Assembly: GCF_000718135.1 (NCBI RefSeq)
Contig: NZ_JOEM01000001.1
Location: 558,001 to 622,000, forward strand
Origin: Streptomyces cyaneofuscatus
GTDB taxonomy: Bacteria > Actinomycetota > Actinomycetes > Streptomycetales > Streptomycetaceae
DNA: 64,000 nt
Direction: 5' to 3'
The notes under the pieces were generated by a model. It made no database searches. It worked only from the letters and a program-made list of their open reading frames with translations, and was not told the origin of the DNA. Positions 36,067 through 45,683 of this stretch are shown one piece after another. Position 1 is the stretch's first letter, and each line of letters starts with the position of its first letter. Both the position numbers and the translations under genes were made by a program.

Positions 36067-36115
36067 TCAGTTGGGCGTTCTGTAGCTTCCTACGGGCCGC
36101 CGTGCGGGAGGTGAC

Positions 36116-36781
36116 CTACTGCTCCGCCAGCGCCCGCAGCCGGCTGAGCGCGCGGTGCTGGGCGACCCGGACCGCGCCCGGGGACATCCCGAGCATCCGC
36201 CCGGTCTCCTCGGCGGTCAGCCCGACCGCGACCCGCAGGACCAGCAGCTCGCGCTGGCTCTCCGGGAGGTTGGCGAGGAGCTTCTTGGCCCAGGCGGCGT
36301 CGCTGCTGAGCAGGGCGCGCTCCTCCGGGCCGAGGGAGTCGTCGGGCCGCTCGGGCATCTCGTCGGAGGGCACGGCGGTCGACCCGGGGTGGCGCATCGC
36401 GGCGCGCTGGAGGTCGGCGACCTTGTGGCCGGCGATGGCGAAGACGAAGGCCTCGAAGGGCCTGCCGGTGTCCTTGTAGCGCGGCAGCGCCATCAGGACG
36501 GCGACGCAGACCTCCTGCGCGAGGTCCTCCACGAAGTGGCGAGCGTCACCGGGCAGCCGGTTCAGCCGGGAGCGGCAGTAGCGCAGGGCGAGGGGGTGGA
36601 CGTGGGCCAGCAGATCGTGGGTGGCCTGCGCGTCGCCGTCGACGGCCCGGTGCACGAGGGCACCGATCGCCGTGGTCTCGTCGTCGCGCATCGGACCATG
36701 GTGCCCTGATGCCGTACGGTCCGCTCCATCGCGTCCCGAGTTGTGCACCGAAGCGTTATGAGCGGGTGCGCCGGATGTCAT
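36116..36781 (-). CDS. shbA: ECF-like sigma factor, ShbA type
   Basis: Sigma-70-family factor of 221 residues from ATG 36781 (GGGGAGGG about 10 nt upstream; ATG 36691, giving MRDDETT, is an alternative start). Region 2 (about 80-150) contains [19 protein letters not shown] and [18 protein letters not shown]; region 4 (about 165-220) contains [21 protein letters not shown] and [15 protein letters not shown]. No anti-sigma gene follows. The gene lies between guaB and bldM, the known location of shbA in Streptomyces, whose product drives transcription of the principal sigma factor hrdB. The name is assigned mainly by position plus family. Confidence 0.75.
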   Translation of the reverse strand: MTSGAPAHNASVHNSGRDGADRTASGHHGPMRDDETTAIGALVHRAVDGDAQATHDLLAHVHPLALRYCRSRLNRLPGDARHFVEDLAQEVCVAVLMALPRYKDTGRPFEAFVFAIAGHKVADLQRAAMRHPGSTAVPSDEMPERPDDSLGPEERALLSSDAAWAKKLLANLPESQRELLVLRVAVGLTAEETGRMLGMSPGAVRVAQHRALSRLRALAEQ

Positions 36782-36935
36782 GTCCTGCGCCCTCCCCTTC
36801 CGCTCGACCGAATCGTTCCTACTGTTCCTGAGGAACTCCACGACTCAAGGATGCGTCATCGGCCGGGAAGCGTCACACGGCGCCGCCGGCGGGCGCCCGG
36901 ATCCGGGGTCGTACCGCTGGTGACCCGTCCCGTCA

Positions 36936-36961
36936 CCCCGTCCGCCGGACTGCGGACGGGG
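36936..36961. terminator. Terminator hairpin after bldM
   Basis: CCCCGTCCG (36936-36944) and CGGACGGGG (36953-36961) form a 9-bp stem with an 8-nt loop, 17 bp past the bldM stop. Confidence 0.75.
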
Positions 36962-36978
36962 GCGGTCCGGGCCGGGCG

Positions 36979-37590
36979 TCAGCGGACCAGCCCCCAGCGG
37001 AATCCCAGGGCGACCGCATGGGCACGGTCCGAGGCCCCGAGCTTCTTGAACAGCCGCCTGGCGTGGGTCTTGACCGTGTCCTCGGAGAGGAACAGCTCAC
37101 GGCCGATCTCCGCGTTGGAACGGCCGTGGCTCATGCCTTCGAGCACCTGGATCTCGCGCGCGGTGAGCGTGGGGGCCGCCCCCATCTCGGCGGACCGCAG
37201 CCGGCGCGGGGCCAGCCGCCACGTCGGGTCGGCCAGCGCCTGGGTGACGGTGGCCCGCAGCTCGGCGCGCGATGCGTCCTTGTGCAGATAGCCGCGGGCA
37301 CCGGCGGCGACCGCGAGCGCGACCCCGTCCAGGTCCTCGGCGACGGTCAGCATGATGATCCGGGCGCCGGGGTCGGCGGAGAGCAGCCGCCGGACCGTCT
37401 CCACACCCCCCAGACCGGGCATGCGTACGTCCATCAGAATCAGATCCGAACGGTCGGCCCCCCAGCGGCGGAGGACTTCCTCGCCGTTGGCCGCCGTGGT
37501 CACGCGCTCGACACCGGGCACGGTGGCCACCGCGCGACGGAGCGCTTCTCGGGCAAGCGGGGAATCGTCGCAGACGAGCACGGATGTCAT
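36979..37590 (-). CDS. bldM: Developmental response regulator BldM
   Basis: Transcription factor needed for aerial hyphae and later sporulation genes; it acts as a homodimer or with WhiI. 203 residues, the same length as BldM of S. coelicolor. ATG at 37588-37590 with GGAGGA 6 nt upstream. The receiver domain has DD8-9 and Asp54 (LMDVRMPG), although BldM is known to work without phosphorylation, being an atypical regulator. The LuxR-type HTH (about 138-190) reads LTAREIQVLEGMSHGRSNAEI..DTVKTHARRLFKKLG. A sigma-BldN-type promoter and a BldD-like palindrome lie upstream, consistent with its known place in the Bld cascade. Confidence 0.95.
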   Translation of the reverse strand: MTSVLVCDDSPLAREALRRAVATVPGVERVTTAANGEEVLRRWGADRSDLILMDVRMPGLGGVETVRRLLSADPGARIIMLTVAEDLDGVALAVAAGARGYLHKDASRAELRATVTQALADPTWRLAPRRLRSAEMGAAPTLTAREIQVLEGMSHGRSNAEIGRELFLSEDTVKTHARRLFKKLGASDRAHAVALGFRWGLVR

Positions 37591-37713
37591 GACCGTCCTC
37601 CGCAGCTGATGCGCGTCACCTTGAGCCTCCAGGCTGATACAAGTCGTCACCTGTGCGGTTGACCCCTTCGGACATGTGCCCGAGCTCGTTCTCCGTCAAC
37701 CGCATCCGCCCTC

Positions 37714-37741
37714 TTAACGATGGTCACTCGAAAGAGTTACG
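37714..37741 (-). promoter_or_regulatory. Sigma-BldN-type promoter of bldM (CGTAAC-N16-CGTTAA)
   Basis: Reading the minus strand, CGTAAC (37741-37736), 16 bp, then CGTTAA (37719-37714). This closely fits the sigma-BldN consensus as I recall it (CGTAAC-N16/17-CGTTGA), and bldM is a known direct sigma-BldN target. The transcript would have a leader of about 115 nt. Confidence 0.75.
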
Positions 37742-37799
37742 GGTCGGACCTTCGGGTTCGGCACTCTACGTGAGGGCCCGTGTACGGAGGAGAGCGACG

Positions 37800-37814
37800 C
37801 GGGTGATTCACCCG
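37800..37814. promoter_or_regulatory. BldD-like operator CGGGTGA-T-TCACCCG
   Basis: A perfect 15-bp palindrome containing GTGA-n-TCAC, the core of the BldD site. It lies between bldM and whiD. bldM is a known BldD-controlled gene, so repression during vegetative growth by BldD bound to c-di-GMP is expected. Confidence 0.6.
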
Positions 37815-38039
37815 TCAACCGAATCTTCACTCTCCGGCTTGCCCTATTTGGCGAGATTTCTTCCCTTTTAAGGGTGTCTGTGGCTAGATTCGCAAACAGT
37901 CATATTTACATCTACTAGCACCGCAGATGTACGGTCGAGACTCAGGTCACCGAAGAGACGATCGCCGATCACGGATCGCCGGTTCACCGGCGGTCCAGGA
38001 TGCCGCTTCCGACGCAGCACGGCTTCGAGGGGACAAGCA

Positions 38040-38381
38040 ATGGCAGATTTCTCCCGCCTTCCCGGACCCAACGCAGACCTGTGGGACTGGCAGCTGCTCG
38101 CCGCCTGCCGAGGCGTCGACAGTTCCCTGTTCTTCCATCCCGAAGGTGAGCGCGGCGCCGCCCGCAGCGCTCGTGAGACCTCCGCGAAGGAGGTGTGCAT
38201 GCGGTGCCCGGTACGCGCCGAGTGCGCGGCCCACGCCCTGGCCGTACGGGAGCCCTACGGAGTGTGGGGCGGCCTGACCGAGGACGAGCGCGAAGAGCTC
38301 ATGGGCCGGGCCAGAACCAGACTGATCACCGCGGCGCCCTCAGGCGTCACCACGGCCACGACGGGCTCCCGCCCGACCTGA
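38040..38381 (+). CDS. whiD: WhiD, Wbl-family Fe-S protein
   Basis: A [4Fe-4S] WhiB-like regulator required for late sporulation and spore-wall maturation; it binds region 4 of HrdB. 113 residues. Cluster ligands Cys23, Cys53, Cys56 and Cys62 (EVCMRCPVRAEC) are all present, with the GVWGG turn at 74-78. ATG 38040 follows GAGGGGA 6-7 nt upstream. The sequence and its location beside bldM and guaB identify it as WhiD rather than another Wbl. Likely monocistronic; the next gene is convergent. Confidence 0.95.
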   Translation: MADFSRLPGPNADLWDWQLLAACRGVDSSLFFHPEGERGAARSARETSAKEVCMRCPVRAECAAHALAVREPYGVWGGLTEDEREELMGRARTRLITAAPSGVTTATTGSRPT

Positions 38382-38457
38382 CACCCGACCGCTCCAGTCG
38401 AACGCAGAAACGTTTCCTCAGTTCCACCCCTCAGCAGGTCCCCCGACAGCACGCCCC

Positions 38458-39360
38458 TCAGCGCGCGGCCGCCAGGGACAGCTGGTCCAGGGTGGCCGCG
38501 ACCGCCGGGACCCGGGCCAGGTCCGGCAGCGTGAGCGCCACGATCTCCCGCTCGATCGCGGGCTCCACCGCCACGGTCCGGGCCCCCTTGGGGCGTACCG
38601 ACTCCACCGCCAGCTCGGGCAGCACCGCCACCCCGAGCCCGGCCCCCACCAGGCCCATCACCGCCGGGTAGTCGTCGGTGGCGAAGTCGATCCGGGGCGT
38701 GAAGCCGGACGCCTCGCAGACCTCCACCAACTGGCGGCGGCAGCGCGGGCAGCCCGCGATCCACGACTCGTCCGCCAGCTCACCGATGGAGACGCTCTCC
38801 GCGTCCGCCAGCCGGTGCCCGTCCGGGACCAGGCCGATCAGCCGGTCGGTGAGCAGCGGCCGGACCACCAGGTCGTCCCATTCGCCGCCGGTCGTGCCGT
38901 ACCGGAAGGCCAGCGCGATGTCGCAGTCGCCGTCGCGCAACAGGTCGACCGAGCGCGGCGGTTCGGCCTCGACCAGCGAGACCCTGGTCCCCGGATGCTC
39001 GGCCCGCAGGGCCGCCAGCGCGCCGGGGACCAGGGTGGAGCTGCCGCTGGGGAAGGAGACGAGCCGGACCCGGCCGGCCCGCAGTCCGGCGATGGCGGCG
39101 ACCTCCTCCTCCGCCGCGGTCAGCCCCGCGAGGATGCCGGAGGCGTGCCGTACCAGCGCCTCGCCCGCCTGGGTGAGGCGCATCTCGCGGCCGGTGCGGA
39201 TCAGCAGGGTGGTGCCTGCGGAGGACTCCAGGGCCTTCATCTGCTGGCTCACCGCGGGCTGGGTGCAGCCGAGTTCGCGGGCGGCGGCGGAGAACGAGCC
39301 GGTGGTGGCGACGGCGCGGAGGACGCGGAGGTGGCGTGCTTCGATCACGCCCCCCACCAT
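38458..39360 (-). CDS. LysR-family transcriptional regulator
   Basis: A 300-residue LTTR. N-terminal winged HTH (ARHLRVLRAVATTGSFSAAARE, with QPAVSQQMKALE as recognition helix, about 8-65), then a periplasmic-binding-like effector domain. A CPRCRRQL segment in the effector domain has two close Cys residues. ATG 39358-39360 chosen; GTG 39348 is an alternative. Divergent from the MOSC gene, with a nested inverted repeat between them, the usual LTTR layout of autoregulation plus control of the divergent gene. Effector unknown. Confidence 0.9.
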   Translation of the reverse strand: MVGGVIEARHLRVLRAVATTGSFSAAARELGCTQPAVSQQMKALESSAGTTLLIRTGREMRLTQAGEALVRHASGILAGLTAAEEEVAAIAGLRAGRVRLVSFPSGSSTLVPGALAALRAEHPGTRVSLVEAEPPRSVDLLRDGDCDIALAFRYGTTGGEWDDLVVRPLLTDRLIGLVPDGHRLADAESVSIGELADESWIAGCPRCRRQLVEVCEASGFTPRIDFATDDYPAVMGLVGAGLGVAVLPELAVESVRPKGARTVAVEPAIEREIVALTLPDLARVPAVAATLDQLSLAAAR

Positions 39361-39386
39361 AAGAGCTTCTTGGGTGAGAGGCGAAT

Positions 39387-39419
39387 TAATGGCGTGACCC
39401 TTTGAGGGTTGAGCCATTA
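39387..39419. promoter_or_regulatory. Nested inverted repeat, likely LysR operator
   Basis: Outer arms TAATGGC (39387-39393) and GCCATTA (39413-39419) flank an inner ACCCT-ttg-AGGGT (39397-39409). It lies between the divergent lysR-type and MOSC genes and abuts the TTAGCGT -10-like sequence of the latter, whose ATG at 39430 may be leaderless. Confidence 0.6.
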
Positions 39420-39429
39420 GCGTGACCGT

Positions 39430-40098
39430 ATGAGATTGCTGAGCGTGAATGTCGGCCGCCCCACCCCTCTCCCCTCCGCCGGTGGCCCCGGCGGTCTCAG
39501 CGGGATCGACAAGCGGCCGTTCGAGGGGAGCGTGCGGGTCTCGGACCCCGGGCCCAAGGGGACGGGCGGCAGCGGGCTCGTCGGGGACGCGGTCTGCGAT
39601 CTGCGCCACCACGGCGGCAGCGACCAGGCCGTGTACGCCTTCGCGCGGGAGGAGCTGGACGCCTGGGAGCGGCAGCTGGGCGGCCGGGAGCTGGCGAACG
39701 GCTCGTTCGGCGAGAACCTGACCACCGTCGGGGTCGATGTGAGCGGCGCGCTGATCGGTGAGCGCTGGCGGGTGGGGGCCGAATTGCTGCTGGAGGTGAC
39801 CTCCGGACGTATCCCGTGCCGGACGTTCGCCGACCACGTCAAGGAGGAGAAGTGGGTGCGGCGGTTCACCCAGGAGGCGGTGACCGGCGCGTATCTGCGG
39901 GTGATCGAGCCGGGCACGATCCGGGCCGGGGACCCCGTCGAGATCGTGCACCGCCCGGACCACGAGATCACCGCGGCACTGCAGTTCCGGGCCGTCACGA
40001 CCGAGCGAACCCTGCTGCCGTCCCTGCTGGCCGCCGCGTCGGCCCTGCACCCCGAGGCGCTGCGCAAGGCGCGGGAGTACGTGGCGGCCCAGGGCTGA
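39430..40098 (+). CDS. MOSC-domain protein
   Basis: A 222-residue member of the MOSC family (YiiM-like), which handle sulfur in molybdenum-cofactor proteins or reduce N-hydroxylated bases. Conserved parts: DKRPFEGSVRV, VCDLRHHGGSDQAVYAFAREE (about 57-77), GSFGENLTT (about 90-98) and TSGRIPCRTF with the key Cys (about 125-133). ATG 39430 lies 6 nt after TAGCGT, so the mRNA may be leaderless. Probably controlled by the divergent LysR regulator. Confidence 0.9.
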   Translation: MRLLSVNVGRPTPLPSAGGPGGLSGIDKRPFEGSVRVSDPGPKGTGGSGLVGDAVCDLRHHGGSDQAVYAFAREELDAWERQLGGRELANGSFGENLTTVGVDVSGALIGERWRVGAELLLEVTSGRIPCRTFADHVKEEKWVRRFTQEAVTGAYLRVIEPGTIRAGDPVEIVHRPDHEITAALQFRAVTTERTLLPSLLAAASALHPEALRKAREYVAAQG

Positions 40099-40229
40099 GG
40101 TCGCCGCCCGGGCCGCGTGGCGGGGGCCATCGGCCGTACGGCGGCGCCCCGTTGAGGGGAACTGCGCCGAGGTGGGGCGCGTCCCCCACTGGTGACCGCG
40201 CTCGGCCGGGCCGTCGGCGGAGCGATGCG

Positions 40230-40320
40230 GCACATGTCGGACGCGGCACGTCTCAGGCACAGCACGTCCCGGACGCGGCACGTCTCAGTCGCAGCACGTC
40301 TCAAGCACAGCACGTCTCAG
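40230..40320. repeat. Six-copy 16-bp tandem repeat array before a GTG gene
   Basis: Units begin at 40230, 40246, 40262, 40278, 40294 and 40310 (last partial) with consensus GCACGTCTCAGGCACA; copies 1 and 3 share an alternative 3' half (CGGACGCG). The array ends 4 nt before the GGGGAAG ribosome site of the next gene, so it is in its 5' leader or promoter. Confidence 0.88.
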
Positions 40321-40331
40321 GGGGAAGATTC

Positions 40332-41915
40332 GTGACCGACCGGCCCCAGCCCTGGTACACACCGGGCCCGCCGCAGCAGCCCGTGCCCGGCAACCCGTAC
40401 GCGCAGGAAGGCTCCGGGCCGCCGCCGCCCGGACCGCCACCGCCGCCGCGCCGTCGGCGGTTCGGCGGGGCGCCGGTCCTCGCCGTCGCCGTCGTGCTCC
40501 TGCTCGTCGCCGCGGCGGGCGGGGTGTACGCCGTCACCGACGGGACGTGGGGCCGGTCCGCCGGGCCGGTGGCGAAGGAGTCGCCCGGCCCGGCCTCTTC
40601 CGCCCCTGCCTCGTCGGCGCCCCCGCCCGGTGCCCCCGCGGCCCGCACTCCGCAGCCGCAGAAGATCCCGACGACGGCGGAGATCGACGCCGCGCGGAAG
40701 CCGGGGGACGCGACGGCGTGGATCGTCGACGACAGGACGGATCTGCCCCAGGGGAACCACCGGGCCCACGACCTGTGGACCGTCGACGGCGCCGTCGTCC
40801 AGGCGCTGCACCGTAAGGTCGCGGCCTATCGGCTCTCCGACGGTGCCGAACTCTGGAGCGTGCCGCTGCCCACCGCCGTCTGCGAGACCCCGGCCAACCC
40901 CGCCCCCGACGGCAAGGTCGTGATCGTCCGCCAGGAGCGGCCGGACGACGAGCGGGGGAACCGGTGCAACCAGTTGCAGATGATCGACCTGAGGACCGGC
41001 AAGCAGGGCTGGCACAAGCAGCTCCCCGAGACCGGCTCCGGGGACAACTCGTTCATCGTGTACAGCGCGATCAGCGGCGGTACGTTCGCGATCGCCCGGA
41101 GCATGAAGGCCACCGCCTACCGGGTCGCCGACGGGACCGAGCTCTACGACATCCCGTGGGAGAACCCGGGGAAGTGCTACCCGGACGACGTGGCGGGCGG
41201 GTCCCGGCTGCTGGTGAGCTCCGACTGCGCGATCTCCATGGACCGGAGCAAGAACTACAGCCAGCTCCGCGAGATCGACCCGCGCACCGGCAAGGTCCTG
41301 TGGCGCCACCGGACCTCCCGCGGCCGGCAGTTCGGCAGCCTGATCTCGGTCGACCCGGTCGTCTTCACCACCGTGAACGCCGAGGACACCACGTCCGACT
41401 GGCGGGTCGTCGCCCTCGGCCCGAAGGGGAAGCTCCGCACCACCATCGACCCGCGGGAGAAGGGGTTCGAGCACTGCGCCGGAAGCGGGTCCGGCGGTGA
41501 GATCCAGCCCTGCCGGGGCACGGCGGCCGGCCCGGACCACGTCGTCCTGGGCGGTACCGACAGGGTCGGCGTGTACGACCTGGCCACCGGGAAGTTCGTC
41601 TGGGGCATCAAGTCCGACGACCCGCTCCGTACGCTGCATCCCCTGCGCGCGGAGAAGGGCAAGGCCGCGCTGGTCTACGAGTCGGCGTCGCCGGACGGGC
41701 CCGGCCGGACCTTCGTCATGGGCCCGGGCGGTGCGGGCACGGAGAAGGTGCTGCTGAAGCACCCGGCGGCGGCCGCGGCGGCCGAGACCAGGATGGGCGG
41801 CGGGCGGCTGGCCTATGTGGACGGCCGGGTCGTCGTCACGTCGTCGGGGGTGAGCGGCCTCGACACCGACCGCCAGGCCCGCATGCTGTCCTTCGCCCCT
41901 GCCGCCAAGCCCTGA
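40332..41915 (+). CDS. Membrane-anchored PQQ-like beta-propeller protein
   Basis: A 527-residue protein. GTG at 40332 with GGGGAAG 5 nt before. Pro-rich cytoplasmic N-terminus (NPYAQEG, GPPPPGPPPPPRRRR), one transmembrane helix (about 47-68), a Ser/Pro spacer, then an outer beta-propeller (about 130-527) with repeats such as YRLSDGAELWSVPL, IDLRTGKQGWHKQL, YRVADGTELYDIPW, IDPRTGKVLWRHR and YDLATGKFVWGIK. No enzyme residues are visible; similar Streptomyces proteins are unnamed. A 16-bp repeat array sits immediately upstream. Confidence 0.85.
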   Translation: MTDRPQPWYTPGPPQQPVPGNPYAQEGSGPPPPGPPPPPRRRRFGGAPVLAVAVVLLLVAAAGGVYAVTDGTWGRSAGPVAKESPGPASSAPASSAPPPGAPAARTPQPQKIPTTAEIDAARKPGDATAWIVDDRTDLPQGNHRAHDLWTVDGAVVQALHRKVAAYRLSDGAELWSVPLPTAVCETPANPAPDGKVVIVRQERPDDERGNRCNQLQMIDLRTGKQGWHKQLPETGSGDNSFIVYSAISGGTFAIARSMKATAYRVADGTELYDIPWENPGKCYPDDVAGGSRLLVSSDCAISMDRSKNYSQLREIDPRTGKVLWRHRTSRGRQFGSLISVDPVVFTTVNAEDTTSDWRVVALGPKGKLRTTIDPREKGFEHCAGSGSGGEIQPCRGTAAGPDHVVLGGTDRVGVYDLATGKFVWGIKSDDPLRTLHPLRAEKGKAALVYESASPDGPGRTFVMGPGGAGTEKVLLKHPAAAAAAETRMGGGRLAYVDGRVVVTSSGVSGLDTDRQARMLSFAPAAKP

Positions 41916-41998
41916 CCGCCCGCCGCCTCGTCGGAGCGGCGGTGACGGGGCGGCGGGCGGTGAACTCCCCGGGCCCGCGGGGCACTAACGTGCCGCCT

Positions 41999-42772
41999 AT
42001 GACGACTGCACTGATTACGGGCGCGACGGCAGGTATCGGGGCGGCCTTCGCGCGGCGGCTCGCGGGCCAGGGGCACAACCTGGTGCTGGTGGCCCGGGAC
42101 ACCGCCCGGCTGCACGAGCAGGCCACCGAACTGCACGACCGGCACGGCATCGAGGCCGAGGTGCTGCGGGCGGACCTGTCCACGGACGCCGGGATCGAGG
42201 CGGTCGGGAAGCGGCTCGCGGACCGCACGCACCCGGTCGATCTGCTGGTCAACAACGCCGGGTTCGGCAACAAGGGGCGCTACCTGGAAGTGCCCATGGC
42301 CGACGAGCTGACGATGCTGAAGGTGCACTGCGAGGCGGTGCTGCGGCTGACCTCGGCCGCCACCGCGGGCATGAAGGAGCGCGGCCGGGGCGGGGTGATC
42401 AACGTGGCGTCGGTCGCGGCGTTCGTACCGCGCGGTACGTACGGGGCGTCCAAGGCGTGGGTCGTGCAGTTCACCCAGGGCGCGGCGAAGGACCTGGCCG
42501 GGTCGGGGGTGCGGCTGATGGCGCTGTGCCCGGGCTTCGTCCGTACGGAGTTCCACGAGCGGGCCGGGATGGGCACCGGCAACATCCCCGGCTGGATGTG
42601 GCTGGACGCGGACAAGCTGGTGGCCTCGGCCCTGGCGGACCTGGCCCGGGGGAAGTCGGTGTCGATCCCGGACCCGCGCTACAAGGCGCTGATGGGGCTG
42701 GTGAAGGTGACCCCGCGCGGTCTGCTCGGCGGGGTCACCTCGCGTACGGGACGCAAGTACGGGCCCCAGTAG
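41999..42772 (+). CDS. Short-chain dehydrogenase/reductase (SDR)
   Basis: NAD(P)-dependent oxidoreductase, 257 residues. Cofactor motif TGATAGIG (8-15), NNAG (about 85-88), catalytic Ser in NVASVAAF and YGASK with Tyr/Lys (about 147-151). The PGFVRTEFHE segment follows. ATG 41999 lies 7 nt after TAACGT, a leaderless-type arrangement. Substrate unknown; single gene followed by a long terminator. Confidence 0.9.
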   Translation: MTTALITGATAGIGAAFARRLAGQGHNLVLVARDTARLHEQATELHDRHGIEAEVLRADLSTDAGIEAVGKRLADRTHPVDLLVNNAGFGNKGRYLEVPMADELTMLKVHCEAVLRLTSAATAGMKERGRGGVINVASVAAFVPRGTYGASKAWVVQFTQGAAKDLAGSGVRLMALCPGFVRTEFHERAGMGTGNIPGWMWLDADKLVASALADLARGKSVSIPDPRYKALMGLVKVTPRGLLGGVTSRTGRKYGPQ

Positions 42773-42786
42773 CCCGCGGACGCACC

Positions 42787-42823
42787 GAGGCCCGGTGCCC
42801 CCGCGACGGGGGTACCGGGCCTC
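42787..42823. terminator. 17-bp terminator stem between SDR gene and groEL1
   Basis: GAGGCCCGGTGCCCCCG pairs with CGGGGGTACCGGGCCTC around loop CGA, with one G-T pair. Likely terminates both convergent transcripts. A 12-bp near-repeat (aggcgtaccga) follows at about 42823-42846. Confidence 0.92.
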
Positions 42824-42858
42824 AGGCGTACCGAAAGGCGTACCGAGAGAAGCAGGTA

Positions 42859-44583
<1,725 letters not shown>

Positions 44584-44892
44584 TTACTTCTCGACGATCG
44601 CGAGGACGTCGCGGGCCGAGAGGACGAGGTACTCCTCGCCGTTGTACTTCACCTCGGTGCCGCCGTACTTGCTGTACAGGACGACGTCGCCGGTCTTGAC
44701 GTCGAGCGGAAGACGCTCGCCGTTCTCGAAGCGGCCCGGGCCCACGGCGAGGACGACGCCCTCCTGGGGCTTCTCCTTCGCGGTGTCCGGAATGACCAGG
44801 CCGGAAGCCGTGGTCTGCTCGGCGTCGAGCGGCTGGACCACAATGCGGTCCTCAAGCGGCTTGATCGCAACCTTGGAGCTGGTGGTCGACAC
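44584..44892 (-). CDS. groES: Co-chaperonin GroES
   Basis: 10-kDa heptameric lid of the chaperonin, 102 residues. Conserved core [18 protein letters not shown] at the N-terminus, the mobile loop (about 22-36, [15 protein letters not shown]), [31 protein letters not shown] and the ending [16 protein letters not shown]. First gene of the groES-groEL1 operon. Two CIRCE elements and a clear promoter lie upstream, so the heat-shock repressor HrcA controls it. Confidence 0.97.
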   Translation of the reverse strand: MSTTSSKVAIKPLEDRIVVQPLDAEQTTASGLVIPDTAKEKPQEGVVLAVGPGRFENGERLPLDVKTGDVVLYSKYGGTEVKYNGEEYLVLSARDVLAIVEK

Positions 44893-45001
44893 GATCCGGT
44901 CTCCCCCTTCGGAGATCTCACGGGGTTTAGCAGTCAGTGGGCGGCGACCAGACCGATCCGTCGTCGCGGGTGCCGGACCTGCCCTGTCGCACAGTGTGGT
45001 G

Positions 45002-45028
45002 CTGGCACTCTCCAGGGGGGAGTGCCAG
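45002..45028. promoter_or_regulatory. CIRCE element 1 (HrcA operator)
   Basis: CTGGCACTC-N9-GAGTGCCAG, perfect 9-bp arms with the canonical 9-bp spacer, downstream of the groES -10 box. Confidence 0.95.
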
Positions 45029-45033
45029 ACCTG

Positions 45034-45063
45034 AGACTATGACCGCGATTAGCACTCGGTCAA
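45034..45063 (-). promoter_or_regulatory. groES promoter (TTGACC-N18-TAGTCT)
   Basis: On the minus strand, -35 TTGACC (45063-45058) and -10 TAGTCT (45039-45034), 18 bp apart. The -35 box lies in the spacer of CIRCE element 2 and the -10 lies between the two CIRCE elements, so HrcA binding would directly block polymerase. Confidence 0.88.
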
Positions 45064-45075
45064 GCGGAGTGCCAA
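45049..45075. promoter_or_regulatory. CIRCE element 2 (HrcA operator)
   Basis: TTAGCACTC-N9-GAGTGCCAA, one mismatch from the consensus arms. It overlaps the groES -35 box. Confidence 0.95.
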
Positions 45076-45170
45076 TTCACCACCCGCGCGCCGTCTCGGT
45101 CGGGGCTCCATCGGATCACCGTCCGGACAACGCCGGGGTGGAGCTTCGCGTTCCGTACGACGGTACGGAG

Positions 45171-45644
45171 ATGACGCATCCCGAGAGCGACCTGCCCGGA
45201 GGACCGGCGGAGCGGGCCTTGGACGAGCGGCCCGGCGGCTGCGCCGATTTCGCCATGGGCCTGCTGCTCACGATCTCCGAGGCGGCCGTCCTCGCCATGC
45301 TGGTGCTGTGGCTGGCGCTGCGCGGCCTGGAACGGTCCCACGCACCCGTCGACAGCGGCGTGCCCTCGGCCTCCGGCTCCGGAGCGGAGACCGACTGGGC
45401 CTCCACCATCGCGTTCGGCGCCCTGGCCCTCGTGGTCGTCGTCCTCGCCACCGTGCTGCTGCGTGGCCGGTGGTACTGGGCGGGCGGTATCCAGGTGCTC
45501 GTGGCGGTGGCCCTGTGCACGTCGGCCCTGACGTCCGTGTCCCGGGCCGACGTCGACGCACCCCCGGCCCCCGCCCCCACCTGGAACTCCCCGCCCTGCC
45601 GCAGCGGGGGCGACAGCGACGAATGCGCGCGCAGCGGGGGCTGA
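45171..45644 (+). CDS. Small membrane protein divergent from groES
   Basis: A 157-residue protein of unknown function. ATG 45171 is preferred but weakly supported (GGAG directly abuts it); GTG 45138 is an in-frame alternative. Three hydrophobic segments at about 23-43, 74-93 and 99-116, an acidic N-terminus (MTHPESDLPGG) and a hydrophilic Pro/Cys-containing tail (PPCRSGGDSDECARSGG). No motif recognised. It shares the upstream region with groES, so HrcA might affect it too. Its stop codon lies inside a perfect inverted repeat. Confidence 0.65.
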   Translation: MTHPESDLPGGPAERALDERPGGCADFAMGLLLTISEAAVLAMLVLWLALRGLERSHAPVDSGVPSASGSGAETDWASTIAFGALALVVVVLATVLLRGRWYWAGGIQVLVAVALCTSALTSVSRADVDAPPAPAPTWNSPPCRSGGDSDECARSGG

Positions 45645-45654
45645 GCGCGCATTC
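45621..45654. terminator. Hairpin spanning the stop codon of the membrane-protein gene
   Basis: GAATGCGCGC (45621-45630) and GCGCGCATTC (45645-45654), perfect 10-bp arms, loop 14 nt that includes the TGA at 45642-45644. A terminator embedded in the coding end. Confidence 0.65.
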
Positions 45655-45683
45655 GGGGCCGTACCGGGGGCAGACAGGAGGGG

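Larger units (their letters stand above)
37591..38039. other. 449-bp divergent bldM-whiD regulatory region
   Basis: No gene. It carries the sigma-BldN-type bldM promoter (37714-37741), a BldD-like palindrome (37800-37814), an AT-rich island at about 37845-37920 unusual for this DNA (includes CCCTT-tt-AAGGG, a TAGATT possible -10 at 37885, and GTCATATTTAC at 37899), and a CGCCGG-ttca-CCGGCG hairpin (37977-37992) in the likely whiD leader. The AT-rich block could bind a nucleoid protein such as Lsr2. Confidence 0.6.

Noticed and set aside
40230..40320. CRISPR array
   Set aside because: 16-bp units repeat without unique spacers, and no cas genes are present.
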